Source: Littorina saxatilis
Taxonomy: Eukaryota > Mollusca > Gastropoda > Littorinimorpha > Littorinidae
Direction of reading: 5' to 3'
Assembly: GCF_037325665.1 (NCBI RefSeq)
Contig: NC_090261.1
Span: 60,782,992 to 60,846,991, forward strand
DNA length: 64,000 nucleotides
A program made the translations under genes and the position numbers. The stretch's first letter is position 1. The number at the start of each line of letters is the position of its first letter. The notes beneath the pieces were generated by a model, which did not search any database, was not told where the DNA came from, and saw only the letters and a program-made list of their open reading frames with translations. Below are positions 21,801-30,050 of the stretch, one piece after another.

Positions 21801-24772
21801 ACTTCCTTCACTAAGTATTACCCAACATCAACTCTACAGTGTGTGACATATGGATAAAGATCAATAACAAAACACAACTGTTACTTCCTTAATTCAGTAT
21901 TACCCAACATCAACTTTACAGTGTGTGTGACATATGGATGAAGATCAATAACAAAACGCAACCTTGACTGAAGGAACTTATTCTGATACATGTATGCTTG
22001 TAGCTACAAAGAATAATCTATAATTGAATCTATGTCTTTCCCCTTAGACTTATGGCACCTGTCAACCATAACAAACAGGCTTTGTTCCACCCTTCCAGTC
22101 ATTATAACATCAATGACTGTCATGACAAACACACAGTGAAACATGTCCCGGCGATCACCTCTCAATAATGACCACCTGCCCACAATGATCCCCAAATATT
22201 TGTTCGATATAATTCACCTTTACATCGCAAACACCTGTCTATGATTATAATGACCCCCTTTGTCTGGTCCCTTGGGTGGTTGCTATACACAGGTTCGATT
22301 GTACTATACAATGTAATAATACTAATATGTATGAGATATGTTAATCATCAACCAATTTTGCACTATGTAACAGCTGCGCCTGATTCTCTGATTTAAATAC
22401 ATCAAGACAATCACACACTCACAGCTTTAATACTTCTTTTTCCTTGCAGTTCATATATATTTATACACTCTGAGTTCTGAACATCGTGCATATTTTCCCT
22501 AGGGTCAAAAAATCTACCCGAGGGAAAATATGCACGATATTCAGGACGAGGTGTGTAAGCTTTTTATCCCATTACTCCGACGTTTTCATTAAAAAAAAAA
22601 CCACCACTTTTTGACACAAACTCGGCAAGTGCCTGTTTTCTGCTTAACCAAACCTTCCGCGACCGCAAATCGTGTCATCAAATTCATGTGCAAAACGAGT
22701 CCCCTTTTGTCTTTTTGGTAAACGTGCCATAAAACGTCTGCTTTTGTATTCAGTCATCTATACTGCTTAAGAAAACGAATAACAGTTATTTCTAGAGTGT
22801 TGAAATAAAATTTGATACTGTGTAGTTATCGCCCTAATATCACCCTTCGTGGTGGACTGGGCGTTAAGCAAACAAAACAAAAAAACTCATGATAGAGAAT
22901 GACCAACAGACAGGCACACTCAGACACTATGCATCACCTGAAACTGTCACTTTGCTATCCTTGTACATGTGCTTGGCAACAGCACTGTACTCATGGTCCT
23001 GAAAGATAACACAAAGCAGAATAATTAATAGTGATATTTAGTAATTAACACCCATTTCTAATTACATGTAGTTAGATATTGATAATACATTAATTATTAA
23101 TATTATGTAGACTCTGGTGGATGCAAGTTGCAACATGATTTTCATAAAAGCTACTGGTACTTCAATTTGACCTGAACAGGGATAAAGAGTTCTTGCTACA
23201 ATGGAACCCCCATTTAAAGACTCCCCCCCCCCCCCCCCCCCAGTTTTTGGTCAAACACACACAAAGACAAACTGCTGGCAGTCTCACTTATTAGGTCCAA
23301 TGTAAAAAGGCTTCCAAAATGACTTTGCGATGAAATTGAAGTCTATAGATGTGAAAATGAACAATAGGTATGTTGCAAAGTGCGCGCGCAGCTCAATTTT
23401 TGACGTCAGAGAAAATGGCCCCCTATTTTATGAGTCACTCTCACTGGCTCAGTGTGGGGTCCTCTTTTCTAGTCTTGTCCAAATTTACATCACGGGGGCA
23501 CCCTGTCGATGACGTAGAGCACATTCTTGTCTTTACGATTGAGTAAGATGTCGAGTCGAGATGTTTGTAGCTCGCCGGCCAGAATATCGGGAGAAGAAGA
23601 CACACAAGAGGTACTTTTATAAAACAATTTATAGCCTTTGCACTCTTATGAAACGACTATGAACTCTTAGTTTAACCATTTTCCTGCTGTTTCCCAAATT
23701 TCCAGTCGATAAAACGATGCGAAGTACCTTTTTAAGGATACGCAGTTTTGCGTACGGATTGTCAGCCATGTTGCATTCACATCCAACATGGCGGTCGGTA
23801 AAGTTCGTCTGCTCTCAGTTTCATACTAACTACAAAAAACAATTTTTTTTTAATAGTTGTTTAAGAGAGCTCTGAACCTTTCTTTCGATACCAAATTGAA
23901 CAATATTGATAAACAAATGTGTGAGTTACAGTTTATTTTAGCTGAAAAATGTCAACAATCAGGTTAGGGTTAGGGTTTAATGGTTTCAATTTATCCTCTT
24001 TGCCTCTATTACAAATTTTATTACTTTAAAAATTCATAACTCGGGTTACACTTATTCAATCTCAAAGTTATATATATACCATTGGAATGCTGATGTTCTG
24101 CTCTTTCAAGTGATATAGATCAAAATGTTAAATGAAGATTTTGAATTTTTGTGTAACATACCTAAACAATAGAATAATAAAATGAAACTAGAAAATGTAG
24201 AAATGCTGGGATTGTGAAAGACTAAACCATGCCATGTAATCTGCTGTACTGCTTAGTTGTATGAGTAAGTTGGTTTCCTTGCTTACGTGTCACAAGTGGA
24301 AACTTTAGAATACGCTACTATTTCGTAAATTAGCAGAACACTGTGTGACTGTCAACTGTGTTACTGTTTCAGCTAAGTAATTTCAATCCCACGGTTAAGT
24401 AGATATTTTTTTCTATCATTTAAAATGGCGTCTTACTCTTAACATTGTTTGAGGTTGTCAACTTACAGCAAGCCAATTCGTTCTAATATGAACTGCATTT
24501 TAGAATACTTCAGTTATCCCATGACAATGAATCGAATGAACACGGATCTGTCTACATCATCTCTGATCAGTAGGAATCAACACTGACTATGTATTGGCTG
24601 CGATAAATTTAAAAAAATTAACAGTAAACAATCAGATACTACGTATGCAAATAATGCACACACATCGGTCTAAAACACACACCTGGTCCAATGACACGAT
24701 CCATTTGCCCTGTTCGGGAATGGCGGACACAGATGCACAAATTACTGCCAGAATAATAACGACAGTCGCCAT
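8066..24772 (-). CDS. TMEM87: TMEM87-family GOLD-domain seven-transmembrane Golgi protein, complete (copy A)
   Basis: Twenty coding exons: 24772-24683, 22998-22938, 20537-20422, 19572-19441, 18408-18358, 17646-17452, 16962-16933, 16102-16003, 14812-14627, 13452-13390, 13044-12945, 12508-12415, 11978-11901, 11319-11211, 10833-10775, 10060-9957, 9621-9548, 9143-9079, 8797-8745, 8138-8066. All phases agree and give 1833 nt (610 aa). The start is an ATG followed by a signal peptide ([15 protein letters not shown]). The lumenal GOLD-like part ends in a Pro/Thr/Lys-rich linker (exon 6), then seven TM segments with family hallmarks: [80 protein letters not shown], and the tail [14 protein letters not shown]...LLDSDEE. 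Human TMEM87A/B are of similar size (about 555 aa), are Golgi proteins of the GOST family, and have been linked to trafficking and mechanosensitive or cation conductance. A versus B orthology cannot be set here. One intron is U12-type. Confidence 0.94.
9848..9881 (+). repeat. CA microsatellite next to exon 16 of TMEM87 copy A
   Basis: About 17 CA units in the intron downstream of exon 16. The equivalent run in copy B (about 32270-32286) is half as long. Confidence 0.9.
10117..10272. repeat. Foldback element (long hairpin), copy A
   Basis: The arms start ATGGGTTGTGGAGTTGCTTC and end GAAGCAACTC-like sequence ending CCACAACCCAT, giving an imperfect hairpin of about 155 bp with a loop near ACGGGTGACATTGT. 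It lies 57 bp upstream of exon 16. It is shared with copy B (about 32520-32679). Confidence 0.75.
10999..11190 (-). repeat. Tandem duplicate of the exon-15 region with a decoy exon fragment
   Basis: About 190 bp (10810-10998) containing the 5' part of exon 15 and its upstream intron is repeated at 10999-11190. The second unit keeps an acceptor (TTAAGTGCAG) and codons ASVAYMIWF but has no donor, so it is a pseudo-exon. Copy B has it too (from about 41026, then interrupted by a transposon), so it predates the gene duplication. Confidence 0.75.
11320..11900 (-). other. U12-type AT-AC intron of TMEM87 copy A
   Basis: After the exon ending TGG TGG (11901), the intron begins ATATCCTT, the minor-spliceosome 5' site consensus. 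There is no usable GT nearby. It ends ...TTCCTTGAC (branch site, 11337-11329) TGCGATCAC just before ATC TTC TCC at 11319. This gives [12 protein letters not shown], which agrees with the CWWIF pattern of the family; forcing a GT-AG intron would not. Confidence 0.9.
12257..12316 (-). mobile_element. 60-bp SINE 3' tail insertion, private to copy A
   Basis: Severely 5'-truncated SINE tail (on the minus strand, GTTGAAAACGACGTTAAACA followed by CCAAATAAAGAAAG) flanked by CCTCCAAAGGT at 12246-12256 and 12317-12327. Copy B has the single uninterrupted CCTCCAAAGGT (about 46297-46307). Confidence 0.8.
13568..13936 (-). mobile_element. tRNA-derived SINE, shared by both copies
   Basis: Minus-strand tRNA-like head with B box GGTTCGAATCC (near 13870) and an A-box-like GGCAGGGTGGTAAGACGTC, and a tail running through CTTCTTCTGCGTTCGTGGGC. 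The copy B counterpart is at about 48833-49207 with a small internal deletion. A truncated relative lies near 17955-18190. Confidence 0.7.
14028..14340 (-). mobile_element. tRNA-derived SINE, private to copy A
   Basis: The B box GGGTTCGAACCC (14272-14283, palindromic) and A box TGGCCTAGTGG on the minus strand are followed by a body identical in type to the SINE at 19.1 kb and a tail of GCTTAATGCCC/AAACAAACAAA. Target duplication CCATACAGTAT (14017-14027 and 14341-14351). The single empty site is at 49296-49306 in copy B. Confidence 0.9.
14380..14600 (-). mobile_element. Second SINE-like unit with tRNA-like head
   Basis: The minus strand reads GGAGAGATAGCTCAGTCAGA at the head, which resembles a tRNA 5' half with A box, followed by a decayed B-box region. 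It is shared with copy B (about 49340-49555) and abuts exon 9. Confidence 0.45.
15238..15945 (-). mobile_element. HINE-like element, family I, private to copy A
   Basis: Begins ACAAGAAGAGCAAACGCTCG, with hairpin GAGC-AAAC-GCTC, then the subterminal repeat GAGTCACTT. It ends with a hairpin GAGTCACTT...AAGTGACTC followed by A's. The body is a dimer of a roughly 300-bp unit (second unit from about 15640) rich in AGGTCA/TGACCT words, then a CCGG/ACGG microsatellite near 15882-15897. Copy B has the empty site TATTTTAAAAACATAC near 50195, so insertion was between A residues without target duplication, as for Helentron-type elements. Confidence 0.75.
15739..15770. promoter_or_regulatory. Palindromic pair of DR1 (AGGTCA-N-AGGTCA) motifs inside HINE family I
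   Basis: TGACCTGTGACCT (15739-15751), a short spacer, then AGGTCAAAGGTCA (15758-15770). Each half is a consensus nuclear-receptor DR1 site, in mirror orientation. The same module is at 29212-29243 and 59491-59522; a single DR1 with one extra half-site is at 15445-15469. The match is seen; binding is not shown. Confidence 0.6.
16182..16468. mobile_element. TIR MITE (AATAGGTGTGGTTA family), shared
   Basis: Ends read TAGGCC...AAAAAATAGGTGTGGTTAAGGTAAC and its inverse GGTTACCGTAACCACACCTATT...TAGGCCT, with an AT-rich centre. The same element at 50431-50720 in copy B shows that it predates the duplication. Confidence 0.75.
19074..19375 (+). mobile_element. tRNA-derived SINE, full length, shared
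   Basis: A box TGGCCTAGTGG (19085-19095), B box GGTTCGAACCC (19128-19138), a conserved body and the tail GGGCGTTAAGCAAACAAACA. Target duplication AATACCATTGAA at 19062-19073 and 19376-19387. The copy B orthologue is at 58474-58775. Confidence 0.92.
20553..21962. repeat. 82-bp minisatellite, 17 units (copy A)
   Basis: Tandem array in the intron directly before exon 3 (upstream on the minus strand). Units contain ACTGTTACTTCCTTCA, CAGTATTACCCAACATCAAC, CAGTGTGTGACATATGGATG and AAGATCAATAAC. Units alternate between GGATGAAG and GGATAAAG and between CACTCAG and CATTCAG variants. The copy B array has 10 units. Confidence 0.95.
22483..22538. repeat. 18-bp perfect inverted repeat (hairpin)
   Basis: ATCGTGCATATTTTCCCT (22483-22500) and its exact reverse complement (22521-22538) around a 20-bp loop. 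In copy B (about 62049-62104) the right arm has decayed. Confidence 0.85.
22840..22882 (+). mobile_element. 5'-truncated SINE tail, shared
   Basis: CACCCTTCGTGGTGGACTGG then GCGTTAAGCAAACAAAACAA is the terminal part of the SINE family at 19.1 kb. It also lies at about 62404-62446 in copy B. Confidence 0.7.
23364..24173. mobile_element. 0.8-kb TIR element private to copy A, with exon-like pieces
   Basis: TAGGTATGTTGCA begins the insert and TGTAACATACCTA ends it. AACAA flanks both sides, and copy B has one uninterrupted GAACAATAGAATTAT at about 62918. Inside, the plus strand has a short frame [20 protein letters not shown] followed by a GT, and the minus strand has [14 protein letters not shown] followed by GTACTT. 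Both look like first exons with donor sites around a CpG-containing centre. No transposase seen. The exact target duplication (5 versus 8 bp) is ambiguous. Confidence 0.6.
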
Positions 24773-25261
24773 TTTGTATGACAACACGGATCCACTGGCC
24801 CGCAGCGAATGTCAAAGTATGAAGTAAACTTTAAGTCAACGTTTTACAACGTTCTAAAAGAAACTCAAAATCTTATATATTTTTGTACTACCAACAATTG
24901 TTATTTGACTAATTAAAGCTTCTCTCTTTCAACGTACCAACCGTAGAAGGCAGAAGGTTTATTTTCTCCGAAGCAACAGCAGATTGCGTCGTCTGCTCCT
25001 CGGCTTCGGAAGCAGTGTCTTGCCTCGTGCGTATCTCGTTTGCTTGCACGTTTATTTCAATCTGAATGAAATATGCTTATTTAAAAATCCTATTTAATCA
25101 TTGTTTGTAATGATCCAGTGTAGAAAATAAGAGCATGTAACAGTCGGAAGACTCATAAATAGCGTTTGAGCTCACATCTGAGCGGAACAGGCACATGACT
25201 AAAACTGTGACGTTCAGGTTCAGTGTAAGTGTGAGTTTAGATAGAGCGGACAGCGTCAGAT
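24773..25261 (-). promoter_or_regulatory. Upstream region of TMEM87 copy A (promoter candidate)
   Basis: Duplicated upstream flank, colinear with 63518-63965 in copy B. No clear TATA box was found at a convincing distance. Homology between copies ends near 25230 because copy B runs into another repeat. Confidence 0.35.
24938..25061 (-). other. Possible upstream (5') exon of TMEM87 copy A
   Basis: Bounded on the minus strand by TTTCATTCAG and GTACGTTG, open in one frame for 41 codons (reads ...EINVQANEIRTRQ...), and kept in copy B (about 63683-63807) with few differences. It may be a noncoding 5' exon or chance; transcript data are needed. Confidence 0.25.
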
Positions 25262-25599
25262 AAACTCTATTTAAAGGACCAGACCACGCTGTTTTAAAGG
25301 TTATTAGAACCACTAACCAATGACTGAAGGTTAGAGAAATGCACCTAAAGATACCAAAAATGTAAAGAAATTCACCGATTCGTAGCTTTATCATTGTGAT
25401 TTAATTAAAAACGTTCCGCCAAATTCGTCTGCTAAACGAGACTTCGAAATGGCCGCCAGTAGACGAGAACCGGCTGTGACGTCATTTCGTGTACAGCTTA
25501 GGCTCAAGTGGGCGTTTGCCTACATCGAGCATCAACAACACGCCGAAGGAATGCGCACGGCTGCTGATAGCTATGAAGTATAGAAAAAATGTTCAGGCA

Positions 25600-25870
25600 T
25601 CAGTTGTCACCTTTTTCCGATGGGCTTACAACTTCTGCAGCAAGACTGATTAACTGGAAACGGCCAACACGATGTGCTGTGTTTCGCGACACTTTCTTCC
25701 AATGTGAACGCAGTTAAGCCGGCAAGAAAACCTGGCACACACAAAACAGCTGTTGCCTGACGCAGTTCCAGTTCCGACAATTGTTGACCACTCACAGGAG
25801 GTCAGAAACCGGATACCAATGTCATCAGAACGATCTGCTTTCACTAAACGCAGACGAAAGGAAGTGAGTA
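25600..25870 (+). pseudogene. Possible decayed THAP-type zinc-finger fragment
   Basis: One plus-strand frame reads CCVSRHFLP followed later by LLPDAVPVPTIV, which resembles the C..HF and AVPTI parts of THAP domains. A stop interrupts it, and the N-terminal C2 motif is not evident. It could equally be chance; low confidence. Confidence 0.2.
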
Positions 25871-26330
25871 CATGTATACTGAATGTGTTCTGTAAGGGAT
25901 AGGGGTTCAGTGTCACTGGGCGTTTTTGTCAGACTGACAGTATTTGTAGTGGAATGGCATCTGTTCCTAATTTTAAGCACATGTGTTAAGATTACAGATT
26001 AAAACATATATCTGTTACTACATGTCCGTCCCCATGCACCCACCTTAAAGTTCCCTCTCTCTCTCCCTCTTTTACACTCACCTGGGTAATCGATGAGTCT
26101 CAGGTTTAATCAGTGTTCGTCCATATACACATAGACATTCACACAAACACACACACGTTGTTATAGTTGTTATCTTTTAATTCAGTGTTGTATTAAATGG
26201 ATAAAGAAATCGTTAATACAGCAAGCTTGCATGAATAATTTGCTGTTGTCCTTTTTTTCAGACCAGGTTCTGTAATACAGTAATTATAATTAATACAAGT
26301 ACAAATTCATGTTTGCAGTCATACTCATAG

Positions 26331-26331
26331 T

Positions 26332-26384
<53 letters not shown>
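26331..26384 (+). repeat. TG microsatellite
   Basis: Near-perfect TG run. Confidence 0.95.
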
Positions 26385-26387
<3 letters not shown>

Positions 26388-28878
26388 AGCACTTTGATAC
26401 TTAAAACATCTGTGTTATTTGATTTTATTACAAAACTGCAGTCAGAATATTAAGCAGACCTATTCCAACAATACATTTTGATCAGCAGTAAATGTAATGT
26501 CAAATTATGAACAACAATCATGTGAGCAGATATATCTAACAGAAACAAATAGTCTAGCAAAATAATACAACCAAGTACATGTTCGGACATCATCATCCAC
26601 ATCAAAACATTGATTGTAGGAAGAGCACAACTCTGTGTTATTACCACTGCTTCAGTCAAACTGCCAGTTCAACTTTATCTCTGTGGGGTTTTTTTTTCTC
26701 TCAGAGTAACATGGGAAAAAAACCTTTAAAAAACTTGCATGCTACAGAGCTGGATTGTTTCTAGTGATCATGCAGCATGATTTATCCGCATAGAAAACTA
26801 CTGAAACACCTAAACAGAAATAACAATGTCTACAGAAAAAATCCACTGTTTGATTGCTGTCTGTAGTACTCCTCTTGCTAACAGTGGCATTAAAATAATT
26901 AAAACTAAGCTATGCTCTCTTGGGGGGGGGGGGGGGGGGGGGGGGGGGAAGTGCTCTAAGTACTTTTTGTGTCTACATAGGCAAAACAAAACTATGCAAT
27001 GTTTCAGATTTCCTGACCCACCCTATGTTTTTCCTCCTTATCCTGGACTATTTTGGACTCTTACAAAAACTTGTGTACTTCAAAAATGACAAATCTTAAT
27101 TTTGCAGGCTTACAAGGAAATTGACTCTTCTCTTACAACCAGAATACACCATGATTTCAAGCAAATAAAAAACTACATGCACCTGAGAAAAAAAACACTT
27201 TAATTCAAGAAGTTAGACCTCCTAACCCCAGCTTTTCAATTCAATTCAATACGTTGTTGATGTTGATTATGGAGCTTAACGTCCTCCCAGGTAACTAGGG
27301 ACCTATATTGGGACATGATTTTTTATACAATGTTAAAAGTGTAGGGTGTAATGGGGGGGAGGGGGACTGGAGGGTGACGGGGTGTAGTCGCTAATAAATT
27401 TAAAGGTGCGTTTATTATCTAATATACCAGACATTTTGTTTTGGCTGGTGTACAGAATAACATCACATAAAATCGCACTCGCAAAACATACAAAACACAT
27501 AAAATGTACACATCAGTACACACATAACCCAAACCACACATATCCATACCAGCACCATCACACACATATCCACATACATACTCTAGTTTGTACATTATAA
27601 AAATAAATACATTATGATTAATATCATTACTAGTCAACTTAAATTAAGGCTCAAAATAGGTCTTAAGATGGATGTTATTTAGTGTAATGAAGAGATTATA
27701 AAAACCAAAAAAAGCTATGAGAAAGAAAAGTATGAAAGAATTATGCCCATTCTCCAGTCAAAGTTTGTGGGAAGATTGTGGTAACTTTTTTTTCTGTCTA
27801 AAACAGGCATCAGGTTAACTGAACGAGCTGTTTGAGGGGGTGGTGATCCTAACACTGGCCTATGGCAACACTGGCCTATGGCAGCTACAACAAAGCTCTG
27901 CATACACAGCAAGACTACAATGCAACAGTGCCCAGACTTTGACTGCTACAGCTAGACCAGTTGACAAAGCTCAAGTTGTCACCAAGCAGGACGCCCCAAC
28001 TGGCGACCAACTGAGGCTGCCTATCTCCAAATCTGACAAAGCAAGAATTGTTACGCAAGCTCCACATTTCTGTTTGCAGTTTAAGCCGACCTTAAGTATG
28101 CAATGGTTATGCACATCCCCCCCCCACACACACACACCCCGCAGTTGAGAGTTGTAATGTACCTTTTATTTATCTTACATACATTTGAAGCCTGTGTAGC
28201 TCTGTGACAGAAAGAGGTCTCTGATGGCAGCGACCAGACAGGCAGGAAGAACTTTCCTGTTCTTTCGGAAAGTCAGTGAGTGTGCAACTTGTCAGTATGT
28301 TCTGAACACATCAAAACATTTTCTTTAATTTAAGCTACATAATATCATGTGGATGCACTGATTGGGTGTAAATAATAACAGCAATTGGTAGTCAATTCAC
28401 TAAATGTGCAACAAAACCCTAATCATCAGACATTTTACAACAGCAAACTTCAACAGTCCTTTTACTTTCCTGAATGTCATTATTATTTATTAAAACATGC
28501 ATCTAGAGCAACATACATATAAATCTTCTTTTATTAAAGTTCACCTGAAATTCAGGCTGCTTTCCCATGCAAAGTACAAATGCAAGTGTCCATAAACCAG
28601 GGTTTAATACATGTAGTATGTGAGTGAGTTCTGATGAAAAAGTGATTGTGTTGTAATATTGGTTATTACTGAGTGTTGATGTTACAATGATTACATTATA
28701 AAAACAACAACAACAGAACAATGTGAAGAGCAAACTTCTTCTGTGGGCATGCAAGTGAGTTAATCTTGTGTGTGTGTGAAACTATATGTGACTGAGTGTA
28801 ACAAATTTAAATGACAACAGTTGTTCAGTTTAAATTTTCTTGGTAGCCTTTAAAAACAACAACAAATAAATACATTTA

Positions 28879-29430
28879 ACAAGAAGAGCAAACGCTCGAT
28901 CGAGTCACTTTCGCAGTTCTGAATATTATATGAGGCATCAGATGGACAGGAAGAAATTGCTATTCACAACACAATGAGTCACGTTCACATAAAATTTGAG
29001 CCCGGTCACTTTTATAGTTTCCGAGAAAAGCCCAACGTTAAGTTGTGTGTTGCCGAACAGAAAAGGCTAGTTATCTCCCTTGTTTTTCTGATAACGTTCG
29101 TAAAAGGCTACAGATGTAAATACTTTGATGTAAAGAATAATCCTACAAAGTTTCAATCACATCCGATGAACTTTGTCAAAGATATAAAATGTCTAATTTT
29201 TCCTTTGACGCTGACCTGTGACCTTGAAAAAGGTCAAAGGTCAACGAAACCATCGTTAAAGTGTAGAGGTCATTGGAGGTCACGACTAAACAAAATATGA
29301 GCCCGATCGCTTTGATAGTTTCCGAGAAAAGTCCAACGTTAAGGTGGTGTCTACGGACGGCCGGCCGGCCGGCCGGCCGGACAGACTAACACTGACCGAT
29401 TACATAGAGTCACTTTTTCTCAAGTGACTC
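28879..29430 (-). mobile_element. HINE-like element, family I, internally shortened copy
   Basis: Same ends as the 15.2-kb copy (ACAAGAAGAGCAAACGCTCG ... AAGTGACTC). About 160 bp of the first core unit are missing, while the second core unit with the palindromic DR1 pair (29212-29243) is intact. The CCGG array near 29357-29380 is longer than in the 15.2-kb copy. Confidence 0.75.
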
Positions 29431-29436
29431 AAAAAC

Positions 29437-29843
29437 AATACAAACCCCCAAAAATATGAAAAGTTTATTTGATTCAAACAACACATGAGGTCAACATGCA
29501 CATGTATATTTATGGAAGTAAGGGAAGTGACCTCCCTTGGACACCAAATAAACATGGCGGAACACTTGCATTCCGGCGACTTTGACACATTCAAACTTCT
29601 CAAATTCCCATGATATGTCGATCTCGGGACGAGTTTAAAGATTTCGTCATAAGTAAATTACAGACATTATGCATGCTTGGGAATCCAAAAAGTGCTTGTT
29701 ATAAGCATAAATTCGTTACAAAGAATTCGTTTCAAGCATTTTTTTTAAGCATGAAGAAAGAGGTATTCAGTTGGGAACTTAAAACTAATACGTTATAAGT
29801 CAAAATTCGTAACTAGCGTGTTCGTTTTAGGTGGGTTCGACTG
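29437..29843. mobile_element. Possible Tc1/pogo-type MITE fragment
   Basis: The right end reads GGTGGGTTCGACTG followed by TA, i.e. CAGTCGAACCCACC on the minus strand, like pogo/Tigger ends with a TA target. The left end is not found. The interior repeats TTCGTTA/TTATAAG words. Confidence 0.35.
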
Positions 29844-30050
29844 TATACTAAGATGCCACATTCCCCAAAATGACATGACATTGCTGACCCCTTATTGAGA
29901 TCGGTCTGGGACATGGTGAAAGGTGGCACAACCACATCGGTCACACAAACATAGTGTAAACAACAGCTGCCAGGGATTAACAAAAAAAAGTTGCCAAATT
30001 CTTCCTGGGACGGAAATCCATCCAGGATGGAAGAAATCCCACCCCTGTCT

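Larger units (their letters stand above)
25262..28878. other. Intergenic region between the two TMEM87 copies
   Basis: No supported gene. It contains a possible decayed THAP-like stretch (25600-25870), a TG microsatellite (26331-26384), a 27-base G run (26922-26948) and a SINE tail in reverse orientation (about 27255-27320). The 102-codon frame at 27840-28148 has repetitive composition and no recognised domain. Confidence 0.4.

Noticed and set aside
20553-21962. CRISPR-like array
   Set aside because: Units are contiguous 82-bp tandem repeats without spacers in an animal intron.
27840-28148. 102-codon plus frame between the gene copies
   Set aside because: Low-complexity Gln/Thr composition, no splice or domain support.
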